From Accumulibacter phosphatis (GTDB lineage Bacteria; Pseudomonadota; Gammaproteobacteria; Burkholderiales; Rhodocyclaceae): a stretch of 64,000 nucleotides of DNA. The first letter of the stretch is position 1, and every line of letters begins with the position of its first letter. The position numbers were made by a program, and so were the translations under genes. The notes below the pieces were generated by a model, which was given only the letters and a program-made list of their open reading frames with translations, was not told the DNA's origin and searched no databases. This document shows positions 36,090 through 44,817 of the stretch, in pieces. Location: NCBI RefSeq assembly GCF_000024165.1, contig NC_013194.1, positions 3,658,001 through 3,722,000 of the forward strand, given 5' to 3'.

Positions 36090-36695
36090 ATGCCAGCCGA
36101 TCCAATCGCCGGGTTCCTGTCCGGAGCCGCCCTGATCATCGCCATCGGCGCGCAGAACGCGTTTGTGCTTCGCCAGGGTATTCGCCGCGAGCACGTTCTC
36201 CCCGTTGTCCTCGTCTGCGCCAGCGCCGACGCCTTGCTGATCGGGGCGGGGATTGCCGGGCTGGGTGTCTTGCTCCAATCGGCTCCGCAGATCCTTACGG
36301 CGGCTCGCTACGGTGGCGCCGCCTTTCTTCTGGCGTATGGGCTGGCGGCGGCGAGGCGAGCCAGCCGCCCGCAGCAGATGAGCATCGATGCCGACGCCGG
36401 CATGTCGATCGGCGCCGCCATGGCGACCTGCCTGGCCTTCACCTTTCTCAACCCACACGTTTATCTGGACACCGTGATCCTGCTCGGTTCCCTGGCCAGC
36501 CAGCGCGGCGAGAGCGGACGCTGGGGGTTTGGCGCCGGTGCGGCCGCGGCCAGCTTCGTCTGGTTCCTTGCTCTCGGCTACGGCGCGCGTCTGCTGGCGC
36601 CGATCTTCAGCCAGGCCACCGCCTGGCGCGTGCTCGACACGCTGATTGCCCTGATCATGGCGGGACTGGCGATCACGTTGCTCGTTGGCCAGTGA
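36090..36695 (+). CDS. argO: LysE/ArgO-family amino acid exporter
   Basis: 201 residues, five to six transmembrane segments. The N-terminus FLSGAALIIAIGAQNAFVLRQGIRR is the LysE/ArgO signature (GAQNAFVLRQG), and TFLNPHVYLDTVILLGS is the second conserved loop. It exports arginine (or lysine) from the cytoplasm. Divergent pairing with argP is the standard arrangement. Confidence 0.93.
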   Translation: MPADPIAGFLSGAALIIAIGAQNAFVLRQGIRREHVLPVVLVCASADALLIGAGIAGLGVLLQSAPQILTAARYGGAAFLLAYGLAAARRASRPQQMSIDADAGMSIGAAMATCLAFTFLNPHVYLDTVILLGSLASQRGESGRWGFGAGAAAASFVWFLALGYGARLLAPIFSQATAWRVLDTLIALIMAGLAITLLVGQ

Positions 36696-36705
36696 TCGGT
36701 AATGC

Positions 36706-37167
36706 TCACGGCGATGTCTTGATGACGGCGCTCTTTGCGATCGCCTCGACGCGTTCCTTGTGGCGAGGGAAGAACGTCAGTCGGGGAGCCTGGTAGACCA
36801 GCGCGACGACGCACAACTTGCTGATTGACGAAGCTCCGCGATATATCCAGATGAACAAGGCATAATCGCCACCCGTTGCCGCATGGATTGGCAGCACAGC
36901 GTCACCGAGCGACCAGTCCAGCTTGCCCTCCTTGGTCGGCAGCGCACTGTTGCCACCCCACCTGTGGTGAATGGCGATCGAACGGGCGACCGCGGCATGC
37001 AGCGTATTGACCTCGGCCAGAGCGTCGGCTTCGTCGTCGGCAAGCATGCGGACCTTGAGACCGAGTACGGCGGCCTTCGCCCTCAGCGCGCTGTGCACGT
37101 GTTGCAGCGCGGCTTCCGACCAATCCGCTCGCGGCTCGCTCACGCCGCCGGCGGAGAGCGACAGCAA
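36706..37167 (-). pseudogene. Truncated conserved hypothetical protein
   Basis: 153 codons from a TTG at 37167 with no signal peptide. The middle (DADALAEVNTLHAAVARSIA-like, then LPTKEGKLDWSLGDAV and GGDYALFIWI) resembles a larger exported proteobacterial family as I remember it. The expected N-terminal leader and the C-terminal GYASLVDLRTG region are missing; after FIWI the sequence turns to unrelated residues. Probably decayed at both ends. Moderate to low certainty. Confidence 0.45.
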
Positions 37168-37192
37168 CTCGACTCGTCTCTTCCCTCGGCAA

Positions 37193-37450
37193 TCAACCGC
37201 CGCTCAGCGCCTGCACGATCACCAGTTCGTCGCTCGCCCGCAAGGGCGTTGCCAGATCGAAGATGGCCTCGCCGCGGACGAAGAAGCGGACATGCGGGCG
37301 CAGTCTCTCCTGCTCATCGAGCATGCGGAAGCGCATTCCGGGGTACTGGCGGTCGAGATCGGCGAGAACCGCCGCGAGCGTCGACCCGGTCGCCTCCACC
37401 TCGCGTTGCCCTGTGTACGAATGCAGTGGCGTCGGGATCAGCACCTTCAT
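37193..37450 (-). CDS. MoaD/ThiS-family sulfur carrier
   Basis: 85 residues, RBS GGGAGG. A beta-grasp protein of ubiquitin type ending in the diagnostic ALSGG; the terminal Gly is adenylated and thiocarboxylated in sulfur carriers. Start MKVLIPTPLHSYTGQREVEA and PHVRFFVRGEAIFDLATPL fit the archaeal-type MoaD-like group. Located 12 bp after the BNR-repeat gene, with which such genes are often paired; the molybdopterin role is uncertain because no moaE is near. Confidence 0.88.
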   Translation of the reverse strand: MKVLIPTPLHSYTGQREVEATGSTLAAVLADLDRQYPGMRFRMLDEQERLRPHVRFFVRGEAIFDLATPLRASDELVIVQALSGG

Positions 37451-37462
37451 CGGGGCCCCTCC

Positions 37463-38659
37463 CTAGGCCAGTTCGGCGGCTTCGACGGCGTAGATTTCCG
37501 GCAGATGCCGGGCGAGGCACTTCCACCGGCGGCCCTCGTTGCGGCTCATCCACAACTCGCCGCTGGTGGTCCCGAAGTACAGGCCGACGGGGGTCTGTGC
37601 ATCCGCGCTCATCGCCTGGCGCTTTACCGTCCACCACGCCTGCTGCCGCGGCAGACCGCTGGCCAGTCGCTGCCAGCTCTCGCCGCCATCGCGAGTCACG
37701 TAAACACCCGGCCTGCCGTCCGGGCTGGTCCGTGGCCAGACGTTGCTGCCGTCCATCGGCAACACCCACGCGGTATCGGCATCGTGCGGGTGCACCACCA
37801 GCGGAAAGCCGATGTCACCGACCGCCTGCGGCATGGCCTTGCCGATGCGCAGCCACTGCCTGCCGGGCCGATCGAGACGATAGATGCCGCAGTGGTTCTG
37901 CTGATAGAGACGGTCCGGATGGCTCGGGCAGAGGCGGACGCAATGCGGGTCGTGGAAGGTGATGTTGGCCGGGTCGAAGCCTTCGACGACTTCCAGCCCG
38001 TCCACCAGCGGCGCCCAGTTGCCGCCGTGGTCGACCGATTCGTGCACGCCCCCTCCGGACATGGCGAAGTAGAGGTGCGCGGGATCGCGCGGGTCGACGA
38101 GGATCGAGTGCAGCTTCGGCCCGTCCGGCGTGCCGTCCTGCGCCGAACCCATCCAGGTCCGGTAGTGCGGATCGTCGTTCACCGACGAGAATGGCTCCCA
38201 GGTGACGCCGCCGTCCTGCGAACGGAAGAGACCCTGCGGCGAGGTGCCCGCGTACCAGGTGTTCGGCTCGCTGGCGTGCGCCGGCGTCAGCCAGAAGGTG
38301 TGGTCGACCGTCCGGCCATGCGCGGCAGACTTGGCGAAAGCCGGCGGCCGCGCCGCCTCCTTCCAGGTTCGGCCCAGGTCCTCCGAGCGGAAGATCGTCG
38401 GACCCAGGTGACCGGTCTTCGCCGCAGCCAGCAGCGTCCGCCCGTCGCGCGGATCGAGGACCAGATGATTGATGATGTGACCGAGAAAGTGCGGTCCGTC
38501 GACGCGCCACGTCTTTCGCTCCGCATCGCTTTCGTAGAGCCAGGCGCCCTTGCGCGTGGCGACGAGGAGCAGCACCCGGCGTGCCGGCAGGGCGTGCGAC
38601 GCTGAACGGGTAGCGGCAGCGCGCGCCCCGCTGGCTGGCTGGCTGGTCGTCTTGGACAT
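37463..38659 (-). CDS. BNR/sialidase-like repeat beta-propeller protein
   Basis: 398 residues, RBS AAGGAG. Repeated Asp-box-like motifs: SEDLGRTWKE, SQDGGVTWEP, SVDHGGNWAP, TRDGGESWQR, SRNEGRRWKC, each with the S/T-x-D-x-G-x-x-W core. This predicts a beta-propeller as in exo-alpha-sialidase-like proteins, though no sialidase catalytic set is evident. No signal peptide is seen. It precedes the MoaD-like gene, suggesting a joint function that remains unknown. Confidence 0.82.
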   Translation of the reverse strand: MSKTTSQPASGARAAATRSASHALPARRVLLLVATRKGAWLYESDAERKTWRVDGPHFLGHIINHLVLDPRDGRTLLAAAKTGHLGPTIFRSEDLGRTWKEAARPPAFAKSAAHGRTVDHTFWLTPAHASEPNTWYAGTSPQGLFRSQDGGVTWEPFSSVNDDPHYRTWMGSAQDGTPDGPKLHSILVDPRDPAHLYFAMSGGGVHESVDHGGNWAPLVDGLEVVEGFDPANITFHDPHCVRLCPSHPDRLYQQNHCGIYRLDRPGRQWLRIGKAMPQAVGDIGFPLVVHPHDADTAWVLPMDGSNVWPRTSPDGRPGVYVTRDGGESWQRLASGLPRQQAWWTVKRQAMSADAQTPVGLYFGTTSGELWMSRNEGRRWKCLARHLPEIYAVEAAELA

Positions 38660-38675
38660 CAGGATCTCCTTTCAT

Positions 38676-38790
38676 CAGCGCTTCTTGCGCGGCTCGCTCA
38701 ATGCTTCTTGCGCGGCTCATCCAGCTCCTCTTGCGCGCCTCGCTCAACGCTTCTTGCGCGCCTCGCTCAGCGGTTCTTGCGCGCCTCAAT
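38676..38790. repeat. Five tandem copies of a 23-bp repeat at the helicase 3' end
   Basis: Units at 38676, 38699, 38722, 38745 and 38768, with core CTTCTTGCGCGCCTCGCT and few mismatches. The last unit encodes the final residues of the helicase (IEARKNR) on the minus strand and the stop codon lies at the junction of the last two units. So the repeats look like duplications of the gene's own 3' end extending downstream. The 23-bp period is not a multiple of three. Confidence 0.85.
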
Positions 38791-41700
38791 CTCGCGCCGG
38801 ATACGTTCGATCTCGAGCCGCTTCGCTTGCGGACCGTCCCACCTGACCGGCCTCTGCGCCGCGGCGGCCTGCTCTGCTTCGCGTTGCGCCTGCAGTGCTC
38901 GTGCTTCGACCAGACGTTCTTCCTCGAGTGCCCGCGCACGCGCGACGGAGCGCTCGGCGGCGATCGGCACTCGCCATCCAGGCAGGCCTGTCAGGAGAAG
39001 AAAGCGGTCGATGATCTTCGGGATCGGCTCAGGCCATCCCCAGTCGTTCAGCCGGGAAAACTCGTTGATCAGCGGCAGGTTGAGCGCCGCAAAGATCGGT
39101 GCCCACGTCTCCTCGTCGCCCTGGCGACGACGCACGGCGAGCTTCGGATTGAACTGATACCAGCCCTGGCTGACGCGCTTGAACAGCGCCCGGTTGTAGG
39201 CGTAGTCGCGGTCGATCTCGTTGCGCGCCAGGACGCTGGAAAGATGCTGACGCTTGTTGCGCTCGGGACGGACGATGTTGGCCGGCAGAAACTGCCAGGC
39301 GTCGAGAATGGCCTGCGCCTCGAAGGCGCCGTTGGTGCGCCGCTGACGGTGGGTGAAGCGCGACTTGCAGAGGACCCACAGGGTCTGGAAGAGGAAGTAC
39401 TCGGACAGATGCCGGTCGAGGCGCACCAGACGTTCGCCGGTATTGACGTCGATGCTGGCCGGGGCAAGCCGCTCGTAGAGCGCGGCAAGCGGGCCGCGCG
39501 CGAATTTCGCTTCGCGGAAACCCTCGCGCAGCGCCCAGTGCAGGGCGTTGTAGCCGTACTGATCGACGGCGTCGCGGTCGGCGCCGCGATCGAGCAGCGC
39601 CTCGACCAGCGGCAGGTTGCCGGCCGCCGCCGCGGCCATCAGCGGCGTCTGGTTCATCGGCAGCCGATGCTCCAGCCCGTACTGCTCGCACTGTTTGAGG
39701 ATGTCCTTGAAGTGGTTCGCGAAATAGGGGACGTAGGTCTTCCGGCCGAAGGTCGCGCGCTGCTGCGTGAAGTTTGCCGCCTGCTCGAACCTGGCTTCGC
39801 TGGCCAGCCACTCGGCGAGCTGCGGCTCATCATGACAGGTTGCGTACTCGTAGAGCTGCTGCTTCATCTTGGCGCCCGGGGCCTGCTCGCGGAAGACCTT
39901 GACCAGCAGTTCGGTGACTCTTTCCTCGCCGAAAACCGGCCAGGGAACCGGCGTCTGCTTGAGGATCGTCCGGCGGATGGCCTCGGCCTGTTCCTGCTTG
40001 CCCTGCAGTTCGAGCTTGCGCGCTTCCTTCTGCCAGTCTTCGAGGGTCGATTGCCGGGCTTCGACCTTGACCTGGCCGAGGTTCAGCTCGAGCAGCCCGA
40101 ACAGCGGATGGCCGGTGTCCGACTCGATCACGTAAACGTTCTTGATGGCGCGTGTCAGCGCCACGTAGAGGGCATTGACGAAGAATTTGTAAACCTCGAG
40201 CGACTTGTCGCTCTTGTCCTTCGCCCGCCGGTAGTCGAGCGTGTCGACAGCAAGGTCGGCCGCCGCGACGCCGTCGACGATCTCCCCGAACTCGGCGCGG
40301 TGATCGGAAACGAAGCGATAGAGGACGATGTTCTCGTATTCCAGCCCCTTCGCTTCATGGATCGAGAACAGCAACGGCGTCGCGAAATGCTTCCGCGCCT
40401 CGACCTTGTCCTCGTCGCGCATCACCAGCACGGCAAACTGCGTGGACTGGCGAATCTTCTGGTCGAGTTCGCGCTTGGTGACGTCCTTGTCGGGCAGCAA
40501 GGCAACCTGCCCGGCGTCGCCGCCGACCGCCTGCACCAGGAAGTTGCTCTCGCGGTCGATCGAACCGAAGCGCCGGTGCTTGATCTTCAGCAACTGGTTG
40601 GCGACGCGCGTGGCTTCCAGCCCGTTGCGGAAATTGGCGGTGAGGACGCGCAACTCCTGCCGCTCGGCGAGCTTCGGGTCTTTCCAGAACAGGCTCTTGA
40701 CCTGGCTCCAGGAGAAAAAGTTGGGATGCACGATCTGGTTCGAGTCGCCGCAGAGCAGGAAATGGCCCGGCTTCTTCAACGTCCTGAGGACCAGCGCCAG
40801 TTGCACGGTGGTGATGTCCTGGACTTCGTCGATGACCACGAAGTCGTAGCGCGGCGCCGCCAGCGCCTGCCAATCCTGGGCGACGAGATTGAGATCGTAG
40901 AGCCTGGCTTCGGCGAGCCAGCCGCGATACTTCTCGAACAGATCGTAGAGCTTGTCGCGCAGATCGACCGGAAAGATCGACTGGCGCACGCCGAGCGCCA
41001 GGTAGTCGGCGCGCGACACGACGCCGGCGGCGCCGGCGGCCAGCACGCCGCGAATCTCCTCGAAGGCCTGATGGCCGTCGAACTCCCGGAAGGTCTGCCG
41101 CATGCGCGCGAACCAGCCGGCGAAGTCGCGCCAGGTCGCTTCCCGACCCGGCGGCACGCGGATCGACTCGACGAACTCGCGGTAAGAGAGGAAAACCGCT
41201 TCCTGCGCGGTGTGCTCGAAGCCGTTGGCGTAATACAGATCGCGGGCGCTCTGCGCCAGATAGCTCGAGTGCGTGACGTAGAGCACCTCGCCCTCGGCGT
41301 GCTTGAGCTTCTCGAGGGTCAGCGCCGTCTTGCCGCTGCCGGCACTGCCGACGACGATCAAGGGCGGCGGCTGGCGATAGACGGCGTCCTGCGTGTCGTC
41401 GAAGGAGATCGGCTTGTCGAGCAGATGAATCGCCGTCCGTTCCGGATGCAGGTAGCGAACCGGCAGTGCTTCGCCGATCGCCTCGTCGGCGCCGATGTCG
41501 GGGATCCGGCTCTCGTCGATCGCCGCACCGCGCAGGAAGCGCGACTTGTCGTAGTCGTGGTTGGCGATCACTTCGAGCATCAGCGCGCAGACCTCGTCGC
41601 CGTGGCGAACCAGCGAGAACAGCAGCCGGTCCGCGTCGCCGAGCCGGGCACGGTAAAACTTGCCGTGGCTGAGATTCACCAGCTTCTTGACCTGGGCGGC

Positions 41701-41793
41701 ACGGAAATCGTGCCGGGCGATGGCATCGGCCACCTTGCAGTAGCTGGCCTTGACGCGCGAGGTGTCAAGGCCGGTGTACTCGAGAATCTTCAC
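38767..41793 (-). CDS. SF1 (UvrD-like) helicase with RelE-like N-terminus and ankyrin repeats
   Basis: 1008 residues from GTG 41793. Residues ~1-90 (LVNLSHGKFYRARLGDADRL, then a HDYDKSRFL ending) resemble a RelE/ParE-type toxin fold; this is inference. The helicase follows: Walker A VVGSAGSGKTAL (~149-156), Walker B FVVIDEVQDIT, LTANFRNG, SIHEAKGLEYENIVLYRF and NALYVALTRAIKNVYVIE. About residue 713 on there are ankyrin repeats (TPLMAAAAAGNLPLVEALL, YGYNALHWAL), then a basic coiled C-terminus. It unwinds DNA with ATP; a defence or repair role is suggested by the neighbours. Confidence 0.85.
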   Translation of the reverse strand: MKILEYTGLDTSRVKASYCKVADAIARHDFRAAQVKKLVNLSHGKFYRARLGDADRLLFSLVRHGDEVCALMLEVIANHDYDKSRFLRGAAIDESRIPDIGADEAIGEALPVRYLHPERTAIHLLDKPISFDDTQDAVYRQPPPLIVVGSAGSGKTALTLEKLKHAEGEVLYVTHSSYLAQSARDLYYANGFEHTAQEAVFLSYREFVESIRVPPGREATWRDFAGWFARMRQTFREFDGHQAFEEIRGVLAAGAAGVVSRADYLALGVRQSIFPVDLRDKLYDLFEKYRGWLAEARLYDLNLVAQDWQALAAPRYDFVVIDEVQDITTVQLALVLRTLKKPGHFLLCGDSNQIVHPNFFSWSQVKSLFWKDPKLAERQELRVLTANFRNGLEATRVANQLLKIKHRRFGSIDRESNFLVQAVGGDAGQVALLPDKDVTKRELDQKIRQSTQFAVLVMRDEDKVEARKHFATPLLFSIHEAKGLEYENIVLYRFVSDHRAEFGEIVDGVAAADLAVDTLDYRRAKDKSDKSLEVYKFFVNALYVALTRAIKNVYVIESDTGHPLFGLLELNLGQVKVEARQSTLEDWQKEARKLELQGKQEQAEAIRRTILKQTPVPWPVFGEERVTELLVKVFREQAPGAKMKQQLYEYATCHDEPQLAEWLASEARFEQAANFTQQRATFGRKTYVPYFANHFKDILKQCEQYGLEHRLPMNQTPLMAAAAAGNLPLVEALLDRGADRDAVDQYGYNALHWALREGFREAKFARGPLAALYERLAPASIDVNTGERLVRLDRHLSEYFLFQTLWVLCKSRFTHRQRRTNGAFEAQAILDAWQFLPANIVRPERNKRQHLSSVLARNEIDRDYAYNRALFKRVSQGWYQFNPKLAVRRRQGDEETWAPIFAALNLPLINEFSRLNDWGWPEPIPKIIDRFLLLTGLPGWRVPIAAERSVARARALEEERLVEARALQAQREAEQAAAAQRPVRWDGPQAKRLEIERIRREIEARKNR

Positions 41794-41831
41794 TGTCGGT
41801 TCCAGCCAGGGTTGTGAAAAAAGTGCGAATC

Positions 41832-42440
41832 CTACTTCACCCTGCTCAGTCCGGTTCTTGACCGCTGCGCGACAAGGGTGACTCTTTCGGCATGCGCTGC
41901 CAAGTCAAACGCATTCGGGTCAAAATCGTCGCCCAGCCACTCCCTCATCTCCTCGTGATCCTCGTGCTCCGGATCCTTCAGGGCATCCAGCAGATTCGCG
42001 TAGCCATAGACCCCGCCACAGTTCTCCGGCGGACACGCGCCTTCGCCGGCGACCAGCACGGCGCGCGGCGCCGCCGGGTCGGCCGGCAGGCGCGCCTCGA
42101 TGGCGATGCTGTGCCACCAGTCGTCACCGAAGTCGTACCAGTAACGAAACTTGCGCTGCCTCGCCAGCAACTCGCCGAGCGTCGTGGTATCTTCGGGAAG
42201 CGCCGGCTGCCCACCGAACATGTCGTCGTCGAGGCTGGAATTGCCCACCACCCGGCCGGCCGCGCGAAACTCGTGCAGGTGGTCGTCGCCCCAGCCCATG
42301 GCCACCTGGATGACCCGGTGAAGCTCCGCAAAGGTCAGGTCCTTGTCGACCTCGACGCGGCGCCAGATCGACGGTTCCCAGTAGTCGAGGTTGATCTTGA
42401 GGCGCAGGCGGCCACCGGCGTTCTTCGCTGTTGCGTTCAT
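41832..42440 (-). CDS. Plasmid pRiA4b ORF-3 family protein
   Basis: 202 residues. LRLKINLDYWEPSIWRRVEV, FAELHRVIQVAMGWGDDHLH, YWYDFGDDWWHSI and ACPPENCGGVYGYANLLDAL are the core motifs of the pRiA4b ORF-3/TnpR-like family, found on plasmids, in IS1096 passengers and in genomic islands. Biochemical role unknown. Its ATG overlaps the stop of the upstream 58-residue ORF (ATGA), and the helicase follows 38 bp downstream, so the three may form one operon. Confidence 0.9.
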   Translation of the reverse strand: MNATAKNAGGRLRLKINLDYWEPSIWRRVEVDKDLTFAELHRVIQVAMGWGDDHLHEFRAAGRVVGNSSLDDDMFGGQPALPEDTTTLGELLARQRKFRYWYDFGDDWWHSIAIEARLPADPAAPRAVLVAGEGACPPENCGGVYGYANLLDALKDPEHEDHEEMREWLGDDFDPNAFDLAAHAERVTLVAQRSRTGLSRVK

Positions 42441-42613
42441 GGTTGCAATACCTTGGTCGATTCCTCGCCGAACTGGCTGACCACGCGTACCGCCACGCGC
42501 CTGCCGGCCCGGAAGGGAATGGGATGGGAAACGAAGCCGTAGAGTCGGTCGAAGGCTTCGGCGTCAATGTCGAGCAGGGGTAAACTCAGGAGGGGGTTGT
42601 CCGCAGAGGCCAT
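42437..42613 (-). CDS. Small 58-residue ORF coupled to the pRiA4b ORF-3 gene
   Basis: Encodes a 58-residue protein starting MASADNPLLSLPLLDIDAEA and ending VVSQFGEESTKVLQP. The ATG is at 42613 and the TGA overlaps the next ATG by the ATGA arrangement, strong evidence of translation. The segment VAVRVVSQFGEESTKVL recalls the C-termini of some adenine-specific DNA methylases, so it could be the retained tail of a lost methylase; that is speculative. Confidence 0.6.
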   Translation of the reverse strand: MASADNPLLSLPLLDIDAEAFDRLYGFVSHPIPFRAGRRVAVRVVSQFGEESTKVLQP

Positions 42614-42971
42614 GGCGAGCGACGTAACCGGCGGGTAGGTGGTTCATTCTAGCAAACCACTGGTGCCCGGCGACATCGGCGATGGCCGGCGTCACGGCAC
42701 GAGACTCCGTCAGGATTCATGCTGATGGTCCAGGGAAGCAGGGGCTGCGTGCTCTTCGCTGCCGGCAACCGCTGATGACCGAGCAACGCCGTGCTAGCGA
42801 GCTAGCGGGCCGATGGTCGACGAGTCGCACGAAGTCGGTGTCGCCGTCGACCAGAGGGCCCGACCGTTTCAGGCCTTCGGACAGGCCGACGCGTCGACGA
42901 CGCGCCAGTACAACTGTACCGGCCCGGGCATGCCCGATTGACGACCGCGACGACGCAGGAAGCGCTGTCTC
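42614..42971. other. Intergenic region without recognisable genes
   Basis: About 360 bp between the small ORF and the YjfB-like gene. Open frames are present on both strands but show only Arg/Thr/Ser-rich sequence. It should contain the promoter of the pRiA4b ORF-3/helicase operon; none was identified by eye. Confidence 0.35.
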
Positions 42972-43166
42972 CTACGCGAAGGTGTCGACGGCGTTGCCGA
43001 GATGCGGCGGATTGCTGGGAATGACCTGCGAGGCCGCCGCAACAAGCTGCATGGCGCCCTGTTCCTGAAGGTCGAGAGCCTTCTTCAGCACAGCGATCTG
43101 CACCGCTTGCGCCGTTCTCTCCTGACTCATCTCGGTCGCCAGGCTGGCGATGGCTGACACGTCCAT
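42972..43166 (-). CDS. YjfB-family putative motility protein
   Basis: 64 residues from ATG 43166, RBS GGGAG twelve bases upstream. Sequence MDVSAIASLATEMSQERTAQ, then AVLKKALDLQEQGA and NPPHLGNAVDTFA, matches the small YjfB-type family (start MDVSSIA, ending PPNLGxxVD). Members are described as putative motility proteins, often single genes; actual function is unknown. It is divergent from rdgC. Confidence 0.8.
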   Translation of the reverse strand: MDVSAIASLATEMSQERTAQAVQIAVLKKALDLQEQGAMQLVAAASQVIPSNPPHLGNAVDTFA

Positions 43167-43392
43167 GATTTCCAAGCTCCCGTGATCTGCTGACCGTGAA
43201 CCTGCTTCTACGGCATATCCGGCGGATTCTTGAGGCCGATCACGGCGGCCGCATGACCGCCGATCGTGTGCTCGGCGGCGCCGCAACTCCCGGCGTGCGC
43301 CTACCGCCTGTCGCCCGGTGCAGCGCATCGGCGCATCAGCGAGTTCGCGCACCCATTCAAGCCTATAATTCCCGACTTTTTCGAGGCCGTCC

Positions 43393-44316
43393 ATGTGGTT
43401 CAAGAATCTCTACCTATACCGCCTGCCGAAGCACTGGGCAGTCGAAGCCGCCGGGCTTGAAGAGCAACTCGCCGGCCTGACGCTGCAGGGCTGCAACGCC
43501 ACCGACCCGCGCAGCATCGGCTGGGTGCCGCCACGCGAAGGCGGCCCGCTGATCCATTCGGTGAATCAGCAGTGGCTGCTCGCTCTCGGCATCGAGGAGA
43601 AGCTGCTGCCGGCGTCGATCGTCAAGCGCTTCGCCAGCGACAAGGCCAAGGCCATCGAGGAGGCCGAAGGACGCCGCATCGGTCGCAAGGAGATGCGCGA
43701 AATCCAGGAGGAAATGACACTCGAACTGCTGCCACGCGCCTTCATCCGCAGTCGTACCACCTTTGCCTGGATCGACAGGAGCAACGGCTGGCTGGTCATC
43801 GACTCGGCCGCACCTGCGAAGGCCGAGGAGTTCCTCGAACATCTGCGCAAATCGCTCGAGTCTCTGCCGGCGAAGGTGCTCAAGGTGACGCAATCGCCAT
43901 CGGCGGCGATGACCGGCTGGGTAGCCGAGGGCGAAGCGCCGGCCGGCTTCACCCTGGATCAGGATCTCGAACTGCGCTCGGCGGAGAAGGCAACCGTACG
44001 CTACGTGAAGCACTCGCTCGAAGGCGAGGAGATTCGCCAGCACATCGCGGCCGGCAAGGTCGTCACGCGCCTCGCCATGACCTGGAACGACCGCATTTCC
44101 TTCGTCCTCGACGACAACCTGCAGCTCAAACGCCTCGCCTTCCTCGACATCCTCAAGGAACAGTCCGACGGCCAATCCGAGAACGCCGACGAACGCTTCG
44201 ATATCGACTTCACGCTGATGACCGGCGAAGTCGCGCAGTTGCTCGACGACCTGATCGAAGCGCTGGGCGGCGAACCGGCGTCCGCGCCGGCGCCCGCGCC
44301 GGCGCCCGCGCCGTAG
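43393..44316 (+). CDS. rdgC: Recombination-associated protein RdgC
   Basis: 307 residues. Opens MWFKNLYLYRL, with WVPPREGGPLIHSVNQQWLL, ASIVKRFASDKAKAIEEAEG, RRIGRKEMREIQEEMTLELL and TTFAWIDRSNGWLVIDSA, all RdgC hallmarks. RdgC forms a ring around double-stranded DNA and limits RecA action. The end is an added (AP)n tail (SAPAPAPAPAP), which is not conserved. It lies next to the REP array. Confidence 0.95.
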   Translation: MWFKNLYLYRLPKHWAVEAAGLEEQLAGLTLQGCNATDPRSIGWVPPREGGPLIHSVNQQWLLALGIEEKLLPASIVKRFASDKAKAIEEAEGRRIGRKEMREIQEEMTLELLPRAFIRSRTTFAWIDRSNGWLVIDSAAPAKAEEFLEHLRKSLESLPAKVLKVTQSPSAAMTGWVAEGEAPAGFTLDQDLELRSAEKATVRYVKHSLEGEEIRQHIAAGKVVTRLAMTWNDRISFVLDDNLQLKRLAFLDILKEQSDGQSENADERFDIDFTLMTGEVAQLLDDLIEALGGEPASAPAPAPAPAP

Positions 44317-44374
44317 CGCCTTGACACGGTAACGCGGCAACGCCGAGCCGGGACCCCAGGGCGCGTGGCTTGGG

Positions 44375-44817
44375 CCCCGGATTCCATTTCATTTCATCCG
44401 GGCTACTCGACCCCCAATCCGTAGCCCGGATGCAGCGCCAGCGAAATCCGGGATCCCCAGGAACCTCCAACCCTGCCCCGGATTCCATCTCATTTCATCC
44501 GCGATACTCGCCCACCAATCCCGTAGCCCGGATGCAGCGCCAGCGAAATCCGGGATCCCCAGGAACCTCCAACCCTGCCCCGGATTCCATCTCATTTCCT
44601 CCGCGATACTCGCCCACCAATCCCGTAGCCCGGATGCAGCGCCAGCGAAATCCGGGATCCCCAGGAACCTCCAACCCTGCCCCGGATTCCATTTCATTTC
44701 ATCCGCGATACTCGCCCACCAATCCCGTAGCCCGGATGCAGCGCCAGCGAAATCCGGGATCCCCAGGAACCTCCAACCTTGCCCCGGATTCCATTTCATT
44801 TCATCCGGGCTACTCGG
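44375..44817. repeat. 102-bp tandem REP/BIME-like array (about 4.3 copies)
   Basis: Copies start with CCCCGGATTCCAT at 44375, 44476, 44578, 44680 and 44782 (last partial), so the period is 101-102 bp. Each unit contains GTAGCCCGGATGCAGCG, then an ATCCGGG arm, making a REP hairpin, plus an opposing CCCGGAT...ATCCGGG arm. Outer copies keep CATCCGGGCTACTCG; internal ones carry the variant CATCCGCGATACTCG, indicating amplification of one variant unit. Because 102 is divisible by three, both strands stay open here without being coding. Confidence 0.9.

Noticed and set aside
38701..41817. Very long open frame on the plus strand opposite the helicase
   Set aside because: It is antisense to the helicase, has Arg/Gln/Glu-rich composition without domains, and results from GC-rich codon use.
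44375..44817. CRISPR array
   Set aside because: The whole 102-bp unit is repeated with no unique spacers, and no cas gene is present.
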